A stretch of DNA of 36,360 nucleotides from an uncultured bacterium (GTDB lineage: Bacteria > Myxococcota_A > UBA9042 > PHBI01): positions 1 to 36,360 of the forward strand of contig CALHXW010000020.1 of NCBI GenBank assembly GCA_938040325.1, read 5' to 3'. Positions 15,277-23,940 of this stretch are shown here, one piece after another. Each line of letters opens with the position of its first letter. The stretch's first letter is position 1. Below the pieces are notes generated by a model. The model was not told where the DNA came from. It saw nothing but the letters and a program-made list of their open reading frames with translations, and made no database searches. The translations under genes and the position numbers were made by a program.

Positions 15277-17007
15277 ATGACCACACGACGGACCCTGATG
15301 CACACGACGCGCGCCATGCGCTGGTCGCTCCCCAAGGTCGCTCGATGGGCGGGATCGGTCGCCATCGCCCTCGCCTTCGTTGGCTGCGGCGACGACGACA
15401 CCAGCAACGGCAACACGTGCAGCGACGACGAAGCATGCGCCGTTGGTCAGATCTGCCTCGCAAGCGGAAACTGCGGCGAGCTCCCTTGCGCCTCCAACAG
15501 CGACTGCCTCAACGGTCAGCAGGCCTGCGTCACGATCGACAACGCCTCGGTCTGCTCGCTTGCAGAGTGCGGCTGCATCACGTGCGACGCCTGCCCCGTG
15601 GGCGAGATCTGCGGCGACGACGGCACGTGCGGCCCTGGCGTCATCGGCCAGTGCACCGGTCCCCAGGACTGCGCGGACGGCCAGGTCTGCGACGGCGGAC
15701 AGTGCCGTGCTTGCCAAGGCGATGAGTGCGGTACCCCTGCCGACTGCAACCTTGATGGCTGCGACGCAGGCTTCACCTGCAACACCGCAACCGGCGTCTG
15801 CGAGGAGGACGTGGTCACCCCGACAGGCACACCGTGTCAGTCGTGCAGCACCGCCGACGAGTGCGGCGACGGCTGGAAGTGTGCGCCGCTCATCAACGGC
15901 AACTCGTGCTTGCCGCCATGCGCCTCCAACGACGACTGCTCCACCGGCTGGTCCTGCCAGGCGGGCAACTGCACCCCCGAGAACTTCAACTGCAGCGGAT
16001 GCATCACCGACGGCTGCCCGGCTGGTCAGGCATGCAGCCCCGGCAGCAACGCGTGCGTGGGTGCAGCGGCGGTCTGCGACAGCTGCGCAAGCGACTGGGA
16101 GTGCGGCGACGGCAAGGCCTGCAACGGCGGTGTCTGCGTGACGCGCTGCGCCGGTGGCGTCTGCCCGAGCGGCGGTACCTGTGGCGCGACGGCTAACGGC
16201 GTGTCGACCTGCAGCGACGAGTGCGCCGACGTCTGCAACCCCGTGTGCTCGGGGGCGACCCCGCACTGCCTGGAAGGCGGCTGCGTCGAGTGCCGTGACA
16301 GCACCGACTGCGCGGGCGACAGCGTCTGCACCAACAACACCTGCCAGTCCGCGAGCGGCAACTGCAGCGGCGCGACGCCCTACGAGCTCAACGGAGCGTG
16401 CGTGGAGTGTCTCACCAACGACCACTGCGGAGCGCTCTTCTGCAACACCGGCACAGGCTCCTGCGTCAACGACACCTGCGCAAGCTGCGCGGCCCCCTAC
16501 CCTGCCTGCACCCAGGTGGGCTCGGACTGGTACTGCGTGCAGTGCGCGACCGATGCCGACTGCGGCGCGGGCGGCGTCTGCAACACAAGCACCTTCGCGT
16601 GTGAGGGCGGCACGGTCACCCCGACCGACGCCTGCGAGACCGACGCCGACTGCGATGCCTCGGGCACCGGCTTCACCCTCCAATGCCACGTCCCGACCGG
16701 CCTCTGCTACGACACGGGCGGTGGCTGCGATGACGTGAAGGCCTTCTGCCCCGGCGCCGACGGTCAGGTTCGCGAGTGCGCAAGCCTGCTCGATGCGTTC
16801 GCGGGTGGCGCGCTGCCGCCCCTCCCCGGAGGTGGCGCGGGCGGTATCCCCGGCTCGTGTGCCTGCGAGGGCTCATCGCTGACGGGCAATGACACCTGCC
16901 TGGGCGCGAGCTGCGTCGACTTCGGCTTCCTGCTCGCCATCTTGGGCGGCGGCGGCACCCCAACCGGCAGCACGCCGAACGCCATCTGCTTCAGCTTGGG
17001 CTTCTAA
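15277..17007 (+). CDS. Cysteine-repeat lipoprotein
   Basis: A 576-residue exported lipoprotein. A basic N-terminus is followed by VARWAGSVAIALAFVGC, giving a lipobox FVGC with the acylated Cys at about residue 37 and GDDD next to it; Asp at the position after Cys is, in enterics, an inner-membrane retention signal. The mature protein has about 80 cysteines in short repeats such as SDCLNGQQAC, PVGEIC, ADGQVCDGGQC and DADC, which suggest many small disulfide-bonded modules. Such proteins are frequent in the Myxococcota and Bradymonadales; some databases label them misleadingly. The C-terminus is Gly/Pro-rich and hydrophobic (about 540-576). The ATG at 15277 has GGAG 8 bases upstream; an in-frame upstream extension would bury the signal peptide. 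Function unknown, probably surface-related. A terminator follows. Confidence 0.88.
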   Translation: MTTRRTLMHTTRAMRWSLPKVARWAGSVAIALAFVGCGDDDTSNGNTCSDDEACAVGQICLASGNCGELPCASNSDCLNGQQACVTIDNASVCSLAECGCITCDACPVGEICGDDGTCGPGVIGQCTGPQDCADGQVCDGGQCRACQGDECGTPADCNLDGCDAGFTCNTATGVCEEDVVTPTGTPCQSCSTADECGDGWKCAPLINGNSCLPPCASNDDCSTGWSCQAGNCTPENFNCSGCITDGCPAGQACSPGSNACVGAAAVCDSCASDWECGDGKACNGGVCVTRCAGGVCPSGGTCGATANGVSTCSDECADVCNPVCSGATPHCLEGGCVECRDSTDCAGDSVCTNNTCQSASGNCSGATPYELNGACVECLTNDHCGALFCNTGTGSCVNDTCASCAAPYPACTQVGSDWYCVQCATDADCGAGGVCNTSTFACEGGTVTPTDACETDADCDASGTGFTLQCHVPTGLCYDTGGGCDDVKAFCPGADGQVRECASLLDAFAGGALPPLPGGGAGGIPGSCACEGSSLTGNDTCLGASCVDFGFLLAILGGGGTPTGSTPNAICFSLGF

Positions 17008-17059
17008 GCGCAGACAACCGCAGCGTTGTGCAACGCACCCGCTGCGCTTGCCGAACGAA

Positions 17060-17095
17060 GAAAAGGCGCTCCCGAGGGAGCGCCTTTTCTTTTTT
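17060..17095 (+). terminator. Rho-independent terminator after the cysteine-repeat lipoprotein gene
   Basis: A 12-base-pair stem (AAAAGGCGCTCC, 17061-17072, with GGAGCGCCTTTT, 17077-17088), a 4-base loop and a T-rich run (17086-17095). It isolates the dcw region from upstream transcription. Confidence 0.92.
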
Positions 17096-17521
17096 GGGCG
17101 GCCACGCCCCGCTGTAGCCCCTCACGCGGCGAACACACGTGCGTTGCGCGCGTCGTCCGGCAGGGACTTCGAGCGTTTGACGCACGCTGCCCACGCACGC
17201 CCCCTACGTCGCGAGCGTCGGTCACGTGTCCCGTGCGGCACACCTCACGTGGGTCCCAGACTCCGCATTTCCCGGCGACGCTGCTAGCAGCGTTGCACCC
17301 TCGAAACAGCCACCCTTGACCCGCGAACGCCGCGGCGTCCAGCCGGTCAGCGATCGGCGGTCGCCATGGTGCGCAGACCGCGTCATGCCACAAACACGGT
17401 GCGTTTTTTTGCCGACACGGCCCGTCGGCCGCAGGCTCCAGCGTGGAAATGCCGCCCCTGGCACTGAACAAATATGCAGCAATATGCCGTCCCGCGTAGG
17501 GTCTTGGTGGTGAGCTAATGC
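17096..17521. other. Intergenic stretch without a gene
   Basis: No credible coding sequence: ORFs in all frames are Arg/Ser/Pro-rich and lack family patterns. The one noted element is a 10-base tandem, AATATGC at 17471-17477 and again at 17481-17487. Base composition becomes AT-richer from about 17455 onward, as expected for a regulatory region. Confidence 0.5.
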
Positions 17522-17587
17522 GATCCACTTTGATCCACACTACCTATTGATGAAGTGGATGGCTCTGGGCACAATATATGGTGGATC
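17522..17587 (+). promoter_or_regulatory. Probable MraZ operator array and mraZ promoter
   Basis: GATCCAC occurs at 17522-17528 and 17532-17538 (10-base period; on the minus strand this reads AAAGTGGATC). AAGTGGAT at 17553-17560 is followed by CTGGG at 17565-17569. GTGGATC recurs at 17581-17587. The candidate promoter TTGATG (17547-17552) with CACAAT (17570-17575) has a 17-base spacer that the AAGTGGAT...TCTGGG pair fills exactly. MraZ is known to bind 10-base-spaced direct repeats (TGGG-type in E. coli, AAAGTG-type in Mycoplasma), so autorepression is the natural reading; binding is inferred. Confidence 0.6.
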
Positions 17588-17602
17588 GTCGATGCTGACC
17601 TT

Positions 17603-17631
17603 TTGGTCGAGTAACAGCGAGAAATCATTAT
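17603..17631 (+). promoter_or_regulatory. Second candidate promoter upstream of mraZ
   Basis: TTGGTC (17603-17608) and CATTAT (17626-17631) are 17 bases apart in an AT-rich stretch. The -35 box is the same hexamer as before the cysteine-repeat lipoprotein gene. Weak match. Confidence 0.25.
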
Positions 17632-17701
17632 TTAGATCAAACGGCTAAGCCTCCCTTGACGACCAGACACGAGCTGTCTAGTCTCGCCTCAACGTGGGAG
17701 G

Positions 17702-17723
17702 AAGTGGATCAATCTGGATCCAC
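17702..17723 (+). promoter_or_regulatory. MraZ-type box pair just before the mraZ ATG
   Basis: AAGTGGATC (17702-17710) and CTGGATC (17714-17720) repeat the arrangement seen at 17553-17569, sharing GAAGTGGAT-N3-TCTGG. They lie between a GGGAGG (17696-17701) and the ATG at 17734, so a bound repressor would sit across the leader region. Confidence 0.5.
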
Positions 17724-17733
17724 GCAATTACTG

Positions 17734-18183
17734 ATGTTCGCGGGACGTTACGATCACGCCCTCGATGAGAAGGGCCGTACAATGATGCCGAAGCGGTTTC
17801 GCGACCGCCTCGCGCGTATCGGGGATACGACCGTCTGGATCACCAATGCGATGGATGGTCCCGATCACCTCGATGTACTGCCCAACTCGTCGTTTGAGGC
17901 TCTCGGCAAGAAGATTGGCGGTCTAACCAACGACCGCCGCGTCTTGGCGTTCAAGCGCTACTACTTCGGTGCAGCCGTGCCGGTAGACATCGACGCCGCG
18001 GGCCGCATCTTGGTCCCGGCCGCCCTTCGCCAGCGCTGTGGCCTCGCCGACAAGATTGCGTTCGTCGGGCTCGACGAAGACCGCTTTCAGCTCTGGTCTC
18101 CCGCAGGCCTCGATGCTTCGTTCGCCGAGGCGAGCGAGAACGTCGACGAGATCCTGGCCCACCTCGCGGACCTGGGGGTGTGA
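17734..18183 (+). CDS. mraZ: Transcriptional regulator MraZ
   Basis: A 149-residue MraZ, the conserved DNA-binding regulator at the head of dcw clusters. It has two swapped-hairpin AbrB-like domains, each with the family D-x-x-GR turn: MFAGRYDHALDEKGRTMMP at the N-terminus and VDIDAAGRILVPAALR in the second half. Length is typical. I chose the ATG at 17734 because homologues begin with MF(x)GRY; the frame stays open upstream to a TTG at 17656. No good ribosome site precedes 17734: GGGAGG at 17696-17701 is 32 bases away and only 2 bases before an in-frame GTG at 17704, which would give a 10-residue extension. In other bacteria MraZ represses its own operon. rsmH starts 3 bases after the stop. 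Confidence 0.93.
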   Translation: MFAGRYDHALDEKGRTMMPKRFRDRLARIGDTTVWITNAMDGPDHLDVLPNSSFEALGKKIGGLTNDRRVLAFKRYYFGAAVPVDIDAAGRILVPAALRQRCGLADKIAFVGLDEDRFQLWSPAGLDASFAEASENVDEILAHLADLGV

Positions 18184-18186
18184 GCG

Positions 18187-19127
<941 letters not shown>

Positions 19128-19131
<4 letters not shown>

Positions 19132-19589
19132 AGCTGCCCTTCCTCCAGCGCCTGCGCGGCAAGCGCGACGATGCACCACGAGCGAACGTCAAGCGTGAGG
19201 CTCCTGCCGAGCCCAAGGCGAAGCGGACCCGTCGCGCACGTGGACCGCGGCTATCGCTTGGCGTGGGCCGGTTCGTCGCCCTCGTGTGCTGCACGGTCGT
19301 GCTGACTGGCCTCGGACTCTTCCAAGTCAACCGCCAGTACGAGCAGATCCGCCTCGGGTATGCGATCGACGAAGACCTCTTCGAGCACCGCCGACTCATG
19401 GAAATGCAGAAGCGTCTGCGCCTGTCGCTGGCGTCCTTCAACGACCCTGCGGCCGTCAAGGCGTTCGCCGAGGACGAGCTCGGCATGCGGAGCCCCGGGC
19501 TCAACGACGAGTTCTTCGTGCCCAACCCCAGCGACGGCCCGCGCCCCGACCAGCGCTTCGGTGGCTTCTACTCGGGGGGGCAGCGATGA
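19128..19589 (+). CDS. ftsL: Cell division protein FtsL-like
   Basis: A 153-residue single-span membrane protein in the ftsL position. A basic cytoplasmic N-terminus of about 48 residues (16 Lys/Arg, 4 Asp/Glu) precedes the membrane helix FVALVCCTVVLTGLGLFQV (49-67). It is followed by a periplasmic coiled-coil stretch (QYEQIRLGYAIDED and HRRLMEMQKRLRLSLA), then DPAAVKAFAEDELGM, a common FtsL ending. A Gly/Pro-rich tail follows. FtsL joins FtsQ (DivIB) and FtsB to activate FtsWI. Sequence conservation is low in this family, so the call leans on topology and position. Both ends overlap neighbours as ATGA; the ATG at 19128 is preferred to upstream in-frame starts that lie inside rsmH. Confidence 0.82.
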
Positions 19590-22375
19590 GTCGCGGCAAC
19601 TCCAACACACGCGCGAGCGACGAGCAGAGCGTCCGGTCGGAGCTACCGCCGGTTCGGCTCAACACCATCCGTCGCCGCATGCTAGTCGTTGCGGTGGTCC
19701 TTGCTGCAGGCATGACCATCGCGACCGGCCGTGCCGTGATGCTCCAGACGGTCGACAGCGCCGTGATGAAGCGAGAGGCCGCCGGCAACTACGTCCGCTC
19801 CGAGACCATCGACGCGTGGCGAGGCGACATCATCGACCGCAAGGGCGGGCTGTTGGCCGTGAGCGTCAATCGCTGGGCCGTGACGGTCGACCCGTCCACC
19901 ATCAAGGAGCCCGCCAAGGTCGCCCAAGCCCTCGCCCCCATCGTCGGCAAGACCGCCGACCAGATCCATGAGCGCATCGACCCGGCAACGGCCGTTCCCG
20001 TCCACGAGCAGACGACCCAGCACCCGTCGATTCGCATTGCACGCAAGACCGCCACGCCGATGGTGAAGCTGCTCGAGCGCATGTGGCAGACTCCGCGCGA
20101 GCGACTCGACCGACGACTCGACGTGCTCGAGCGCTTCATGCAGCTCGACCAGCTCCGAGACCGCGCCATCTTCCAGCTCGTCGACACGCTGGCAGACGCG
20201 GCGGAGCGAACCGCCGGCGCACTGCACGCCGACGTCAACAGCCTGCGCTTCTTCCCGTCCCGAGGCCGACGCTTCGCCTACGTGGCGCGCGATCTTGACG
20301 ACCAGCAGATCCGCGAGCTGACGCGAGAGCGCGAGGCCTGGAACAAGCGCTGCCGCGAGGCCCGTAAGCGCAACGAGGCGTGCCGCAACCCACTGCTCGC
20401 CGTCCTGACCCGACCCGAGCCTCGACGCTACTACCCCAAGCGTGAGTCCGGCGCTCAGCTGCTGGGCCTCGTCGGTCGCGATGGCAAGGGCTTGTCGGGG
20501 ATCGAGCGCGCCATGGACGCCATCCTCGCCGGTGGCCAGACGGCCGTCAGCACCATCCGCGACAACCGAGGCCGACGCATCTACCTCGACGGGATCCCAG
20601 ACTCCGCGGCCCTCGCTGGCAGCAACGTCCAGCTCTCGATCGACCTCCAGATCCAGGCGGCCGCAGAGCGGGAGATCGCTAAAGCCTGCCTCAGCTCTGG
20701 CGCCCGCGCCGGATACGCCGTCGTCATGCGCGTCGGCACGGGCGAAGTGCTCGCAGCCGCAAACTTCCCCAACTACAACCCCAACACCTTCCAGACGTGG
20801 TTTGCAGACCGCCGCCCGCTCACCGCCGAGCGCGCAGCCCTTGCCAAGCGCCGTGACGACCTGTCGTGGGCCAGCAAGTGGAGCTTCAACACCGCGGCCT
20901 TCCCCGATCTGCACGCTGACTATGAGCGTGAGAGCTTCCGCTCCCTCAACGAGCAGATCGACGCTTACGTCGAGTACCAGCACCGCTTCCCGAATGCGTC
21001 GCGCAACACCGCCTTCCTGGATGTGTACGAGCCAGGCTCGGTCATGAAGATCTTCACGGCGGCGGCCGCCCTCGAAGAGGACGCCATCGACCTGTCGCAG
21101 GTCTTCGACCTCGAGAAGGGCGACTGGGAGCTCCATGACGCCGACGACAACGTCATCCACGACGTCTCCAAGATGAAGCGCGGCGACCTCGCGCGTATCA
21201 TCAAGAAGTCGTCGAACATCGGCGCCGCCAAGATCGCCTTTGAGCTCGGCGCCGAGCGTCTCGACGCCTACCTCCGACGCTTCGGGTTCGGCTCGCAGAC
21301 TGGCTCAGGCGTACCCGGTGAGGCGCGCGGCCTGCTTCGCCCGGCCGCCCAGTGGGTCCCCGTGGAGCTCGCCAACGTCTCGTTCGGCCAAGGCATGGCC
21401 GCGACCGGTATCCAGATCGTGACCGCGCTGGCAGCACTTGGAAACGGCGGCACACTCATGCGCCCACTGGTCGTGCGCCGGTTGGTGTCCGAGGACGGCA
21501 CCGTCTTGCGCGAGTTCGAGCCCGAGAAGGTCCGTCAGGTCGTGTCGGAGCGAACGGCGCGCACCGTCTTGGACCTGATGCGCGGCGTCACCGAGCCGGA
21601 CGGCACGGGCCGACGCGCCTACATCCCCGGCTACCCTGTCGCTGGAAAGACCGGCACCGGCCAAAAACCCCACCTGCGAAAGCGCGGCTACTCCGAGGCC
21701 ATGTGGGTCAACACGTTCGTCGGCCTCGCACCGGCCGATAACCCCGAGCTGGCGATCGTCATCCTCGTGGATGAGCCCACCGGCAAGAACCACGGCGGCG
21801 GGCTCATCGCCGCGCCGGCCTTCCAGAAGATCATGCGCTTCTCGCTTGATTACCTCGGTGTGCCCTCTCCCTACGAAGCCGGCAAACGCCAAGCGTGGCT
21901 CGACCCCGACGTGCTCGCACGCCGCCGCGCCATGCCGACCGACGACAACGACCCGCTCGAGCGCCACGGCCCGCCGGTCGACGTCGCACGCTCCGGCGAT
22001 GTGCCGGTGCCGGACTTCCGCGGCATGACGATGGACGAGGTCCGCCAGCAAGCGACCTCCCTCGGGCTCTTGGTGTGGCTGCAGGGCTCTGGTGTCGCCG
22101 TTGCCCAGACCATCCCAGCCCATGAGCGCGTGCGGGTCGGCAGCCACGTGACCATCAGCTTCAACCCGCGAGCCCCAGGCGTCGCGCTCGATCCGTCGAT
22201 GCTCGACAACCCCCTCGACCGCATGCCCGCCCTCCCAGAAGGCGACCACCCGCAAGGGGAACAACGGGTGGTCCTGCCGATCCATGGGGACGCGATGCCC
22301 GGCGGCGTGCACCCAGCCCAGATCCCCCAGGCCCCCAACGGCCGCGAGGGCGCACGCGACGGAGGCATTCGATGA
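19586..22375 (+). CDS. ftsI: Septal peptidoglycan transpeptidase FtsI (PBP3-type) with PASTA domain
   Basis: A 929-residue class B penicillin-binding protein, longer than the usual 600-700. A short cytoplasmic tail and membrane helix (MLVVAVVLAAGMTIATGRAVM, about 32-52) lead to the pedestal domain (AWRGDIIDRKGGLLAVS, 78-94), which carries an unusual charged helical insertion at about 145-280. The transpeptidase has the S485-V-M-K488 box (EPGSVMK), S542-S-N544 and K688-T-G690, with a further insert of about 60 residues just before S485. A single PASTA domain lies at about 806-866 (VPVPDFRGMTMDEVRQQA), followed by a Pro-rich tail. It cross-links septal peptidoglycan together with FtsW. ATG at 19586 overlaps the ftsL stop and the end overlaps murE, both as ATGA. 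Confidence 0.94.
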   Translation: MSRGNSNTRASDEQSVRSELPPVRLNTIRRRMLVVAVVLAAGMTIATGRAVMLQTVDSAVMKREAAGNYVRSETIDAWRGDIIDRKGGLLAVSVNRWAVTVDPSTIKEPAKVAQALAPIVGKTADQIHERIDPATAVPVHEQTTQHPSIRIARKTATPMVKLLERMWQTPRERLDRRLDVLERFMQLDQLRDRAIFQLVDTLADAAERTAGALHADVNSLRFFPSRGRRFAYVARDLDDQQIRELTREREAWNKRCREARKRNEACRNPLLAVLTRPEPRRYYPKRESGAQLLGLVGRDGKGLSGIERAMDAILAGGQTAVSTIRDNRGRRIYLDGIPDSAALAGSNVQLSIDLQIQAAAEREIAKACLSSGARAGYAVVMRVGTGEVLAAANFPNYNPNTFQTWFADRRPLTAERAALAKRRDDLSWASKWSFNTAAFPDLHADYERESFRSLNEQIDAYVEYQHRFPNASRNTAFLDVYEPGSVMKIFTAAAALEEDAIDLSQVFDLEKGDWELHDADDNVIHDVSKMKRGDLARIIKKSSNIGAAKIAFELGAERLDAYLRRFGFGSQTGSGVPGEARGLLRPAAQWVPVELANVSFGQGMAATGIQIVTALAALGNGGTLMRPLVVRRLVSEDGTVLREFEPEKVRQVVSERTARTVLDLMRGVTEPDGTGRRAYIPGYPVAGKTGTGQKPHLRKRGYSEAMWVNTFVGLAPADNPELAIVILVDEPTGKNHGGGLIAAPAFQKIMRFSLDYLGVPSPYEAGKRQAWLDPDVLARRRAMPTDDNDPLERHGPPVDVARSGDVPVPDFRGMTMDEVRQQATSLGLLVWLQGSGVAVAQTIPAHERVRVGSHVTISFNPRAPGVALDPSMLDNPLDRMPALPEGDHPQGEQRVVLPIHGDAMPGGVHPAQIPQAPNGREGARDGGIR

Positions 22376-23940
22376 TCTACCGTGAGCTCATCGCGCGCCT
22401 TCGCTCCGAGATCGCGGCCGCCACGTTCAGCGGCCCATCAGCAGGCGACATCGCCCGTGCCGACACCTGGCTCGACGCAAGCCCCACGCGCATGTCGGCA
22501 GACTCCCGCGACATCGTGCCGGGGGCGCTCTTCGTCGCGACCCGCGGGTTCTCCGTGGACGGCCACGACTTTATCGACGCCGCCATTGCCGCTGGCGCAA
22601 GCTGCGTCATCGCCGAGACGGCGCGCCCCGCCGGCGATGAAGGCCCCCACGCATGGGTCCAGGTGCCGGACGCAACGTTCGCACTCGCCGTCGTCGCCGA
22701 CAGCTTTTACGGCCACCCCGCCAACGACGTCGCCGTCCTCGCCACGACCGGCACCAACGGCAAGTCGACCGTGAGCTTTTTGCTCTTTGACCTGCTGACC
22801 GCTGTGGGCAGCAAGCCTGGGCTGGTCTCGACCGTCGAGGTCGTCGTCGGCGACGTCCGGGAGCCCACCATCTTCACGACGCCACCTGCGCCCGCGTTCC
22901 AGTCGTTGCTGGCGCGCATGCGCGACGCGGGCTGCACCCATGCGGCCGTCGAGGCTTCCTCCCACGGCCTCCACCAGCACCGCATGGCGGCGTTTAGCGT
23001 GGCGGTCGGCGGTTTCACCAATCTCTCGCGCGACCACCTCGACTACCACGAGACGATGGCCGACTACCGCGCCGCGAAGGAGCGTCTGTTCACGCGCCTC
23101 GCCAAGACCGCGTGCTTCAACATCGACGACGCAGTCGGCCACGAGCTCGCTAACGACTTCGGCGGCCTGTCGCTGACCGTCAGCGCCAAGGGCGACACAG
23201 GGGCCGACATCTGGGCAGAGGCGCCAACCTTCTCGCTTGCTGGCTGCACCACAACGCTGCACACGCCCACCGGCCGCCGCGACTTCTCGCTCCCGCTCAT
23301 CGGTGCTCACAACCTCGAGAATGCGCTGGTCGCTCTGGGCATGGCGATGCTTGCCGGCATCGACCAGGACGCCGCCATCGCCGCTCTCGGTCATGCCAAA
23401 GGCGCGCCCGGCAGGCTCGAGCGGGTGACCCTCGACACCCCAGGCGTTGCCACGCCGCGGGCCGTCTTTGTCGACTATGCCCACACCCCCGACGCGCTGC
23501 AGAACGTGCTCACGTCGTTGCGACCGCTCGTGCGAGGCGGTGGCCAGCTCATCGCCGTCTTCGGCGCCGGAGGCGACCGCGACAAGGGCAAGCGCCCGGA
23601 GATGGCACGCGCGGCCGCGTCTGTCGCTGACGTGGTCATTGTCACCAGCGACAATCCGCGCACCGAGGAGCCCAACGCCATCCTCGACGACATCTGCGCC
23701 GGTCTCCCGACCTCCAGCTCGCTGGTCGTCGAGCGCCAGGTCGACCGTGCGGTCGCTATCGAGAACGCCGTGGCCACCAGCGCCGGCAACGACGTCATCG
23801 TCATCGCCGGCAAGGGCCACGAGGACTACCAGATCGTTGGCACCGAGAAGCTTCCCTTCGACGACGTGATGGTCGCTCGCGACGCTCTCGTCGCTCTGGC
23901 CGAGCGCGAGGCCAACGCGGCCGCGGGAGGTCAGGCATGA
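22372..23940 (+). CDS. murE: UDP-MurNAc-tripeptide synthetase MurE (meso-DAP type)
   Basis: A 522-residue cytoplasmic Mur ligase that adds the third stem-peptide residue to UDP-MurNAc-L-Ala-D-Glu. It has the N-terminal substrate domain with MSADSRDIVPGALFVA, the ATP loop TTGTNGKST (125-133), SSHGLHQHRMAAFSVAV and the C-terminal domain with VDYAHTPDALQNVL. The D427-N-P-R430 motif is the signature of meso-diaminopimelate-adding enzymes, so a DAP-type wall is predicted. The C-terminus IAGKGHEDYQ is typical. The N-terminal region is slightly longer than in E. coli. Both ends overlap neighbours by ATGA. Confidence 0.96.
   Translation: MIYRELIARLRSEIAAATFSGPSAGDIARADTWLDASPTRMSADSRDIVPGALFVATRGFSVDGHDFIDAAIAAGASCVIAETARPAGDEGPHAWVQVPDATFALAVVADSFYGHPANDVAVLATTGTNGKSTVSFLLFDLLTAVGSKPGLVSTVEVVVGDVREPTIFTTPPAPAFQSLLARMRDAGCTHAAVEASSHGLHQHRMAAFSVAVGGFTNLSRDHLDYHETMADYRAAKERLFTRLAKTACFNIDDAVGHELANDFGGLSLTVSAKGDTGADIWAEAPTFSLAGCTTTLHTPTGRRDFSLPLIGAHNLENALVALGMAMLAGIDQDAAIAALGHAKGAPGRLERVTLDTPGVATPRAVFVDYAHTPDALQNVLTSLRPLVRGGGQLIAVFGAGGDRDKGKRPEMARAAASVADVVIVTSDNPRTEEPNAILDDICAGLPTSSSLVVERQVDRAVAIENAVATSAGNDVIVIAGKGHEDYQIVGTEKLPFDDVMVARDALVALAEREANAAAGGQA

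Noticed and set aside
15061-16689. A 542-codon Ala/Arg/Val-rich frame antisense to the cysteine-repeat gene
   Set aside because: The repetitive composition is the reverse-frame image of the Cys/Gly/Asp codons.
17004-17540. A 178-codon minus-strand frame covering the terminator and intergenic region
   Set aside because: It runs through a perfect terminator hairpin, has no motif and ends in promoter DNA.
19682-21160. A 492-codon open frame antisense to ftsI
   Set aside because: Composition is Gly/Val/Glu-rich without recognisable motifs; ftsI is unambiguous on the other strand.
22438-23820. A 460-codon open frame antisense to murE
   Set aside because: Shadow of the murE reading frame; no ribosome site or motif.
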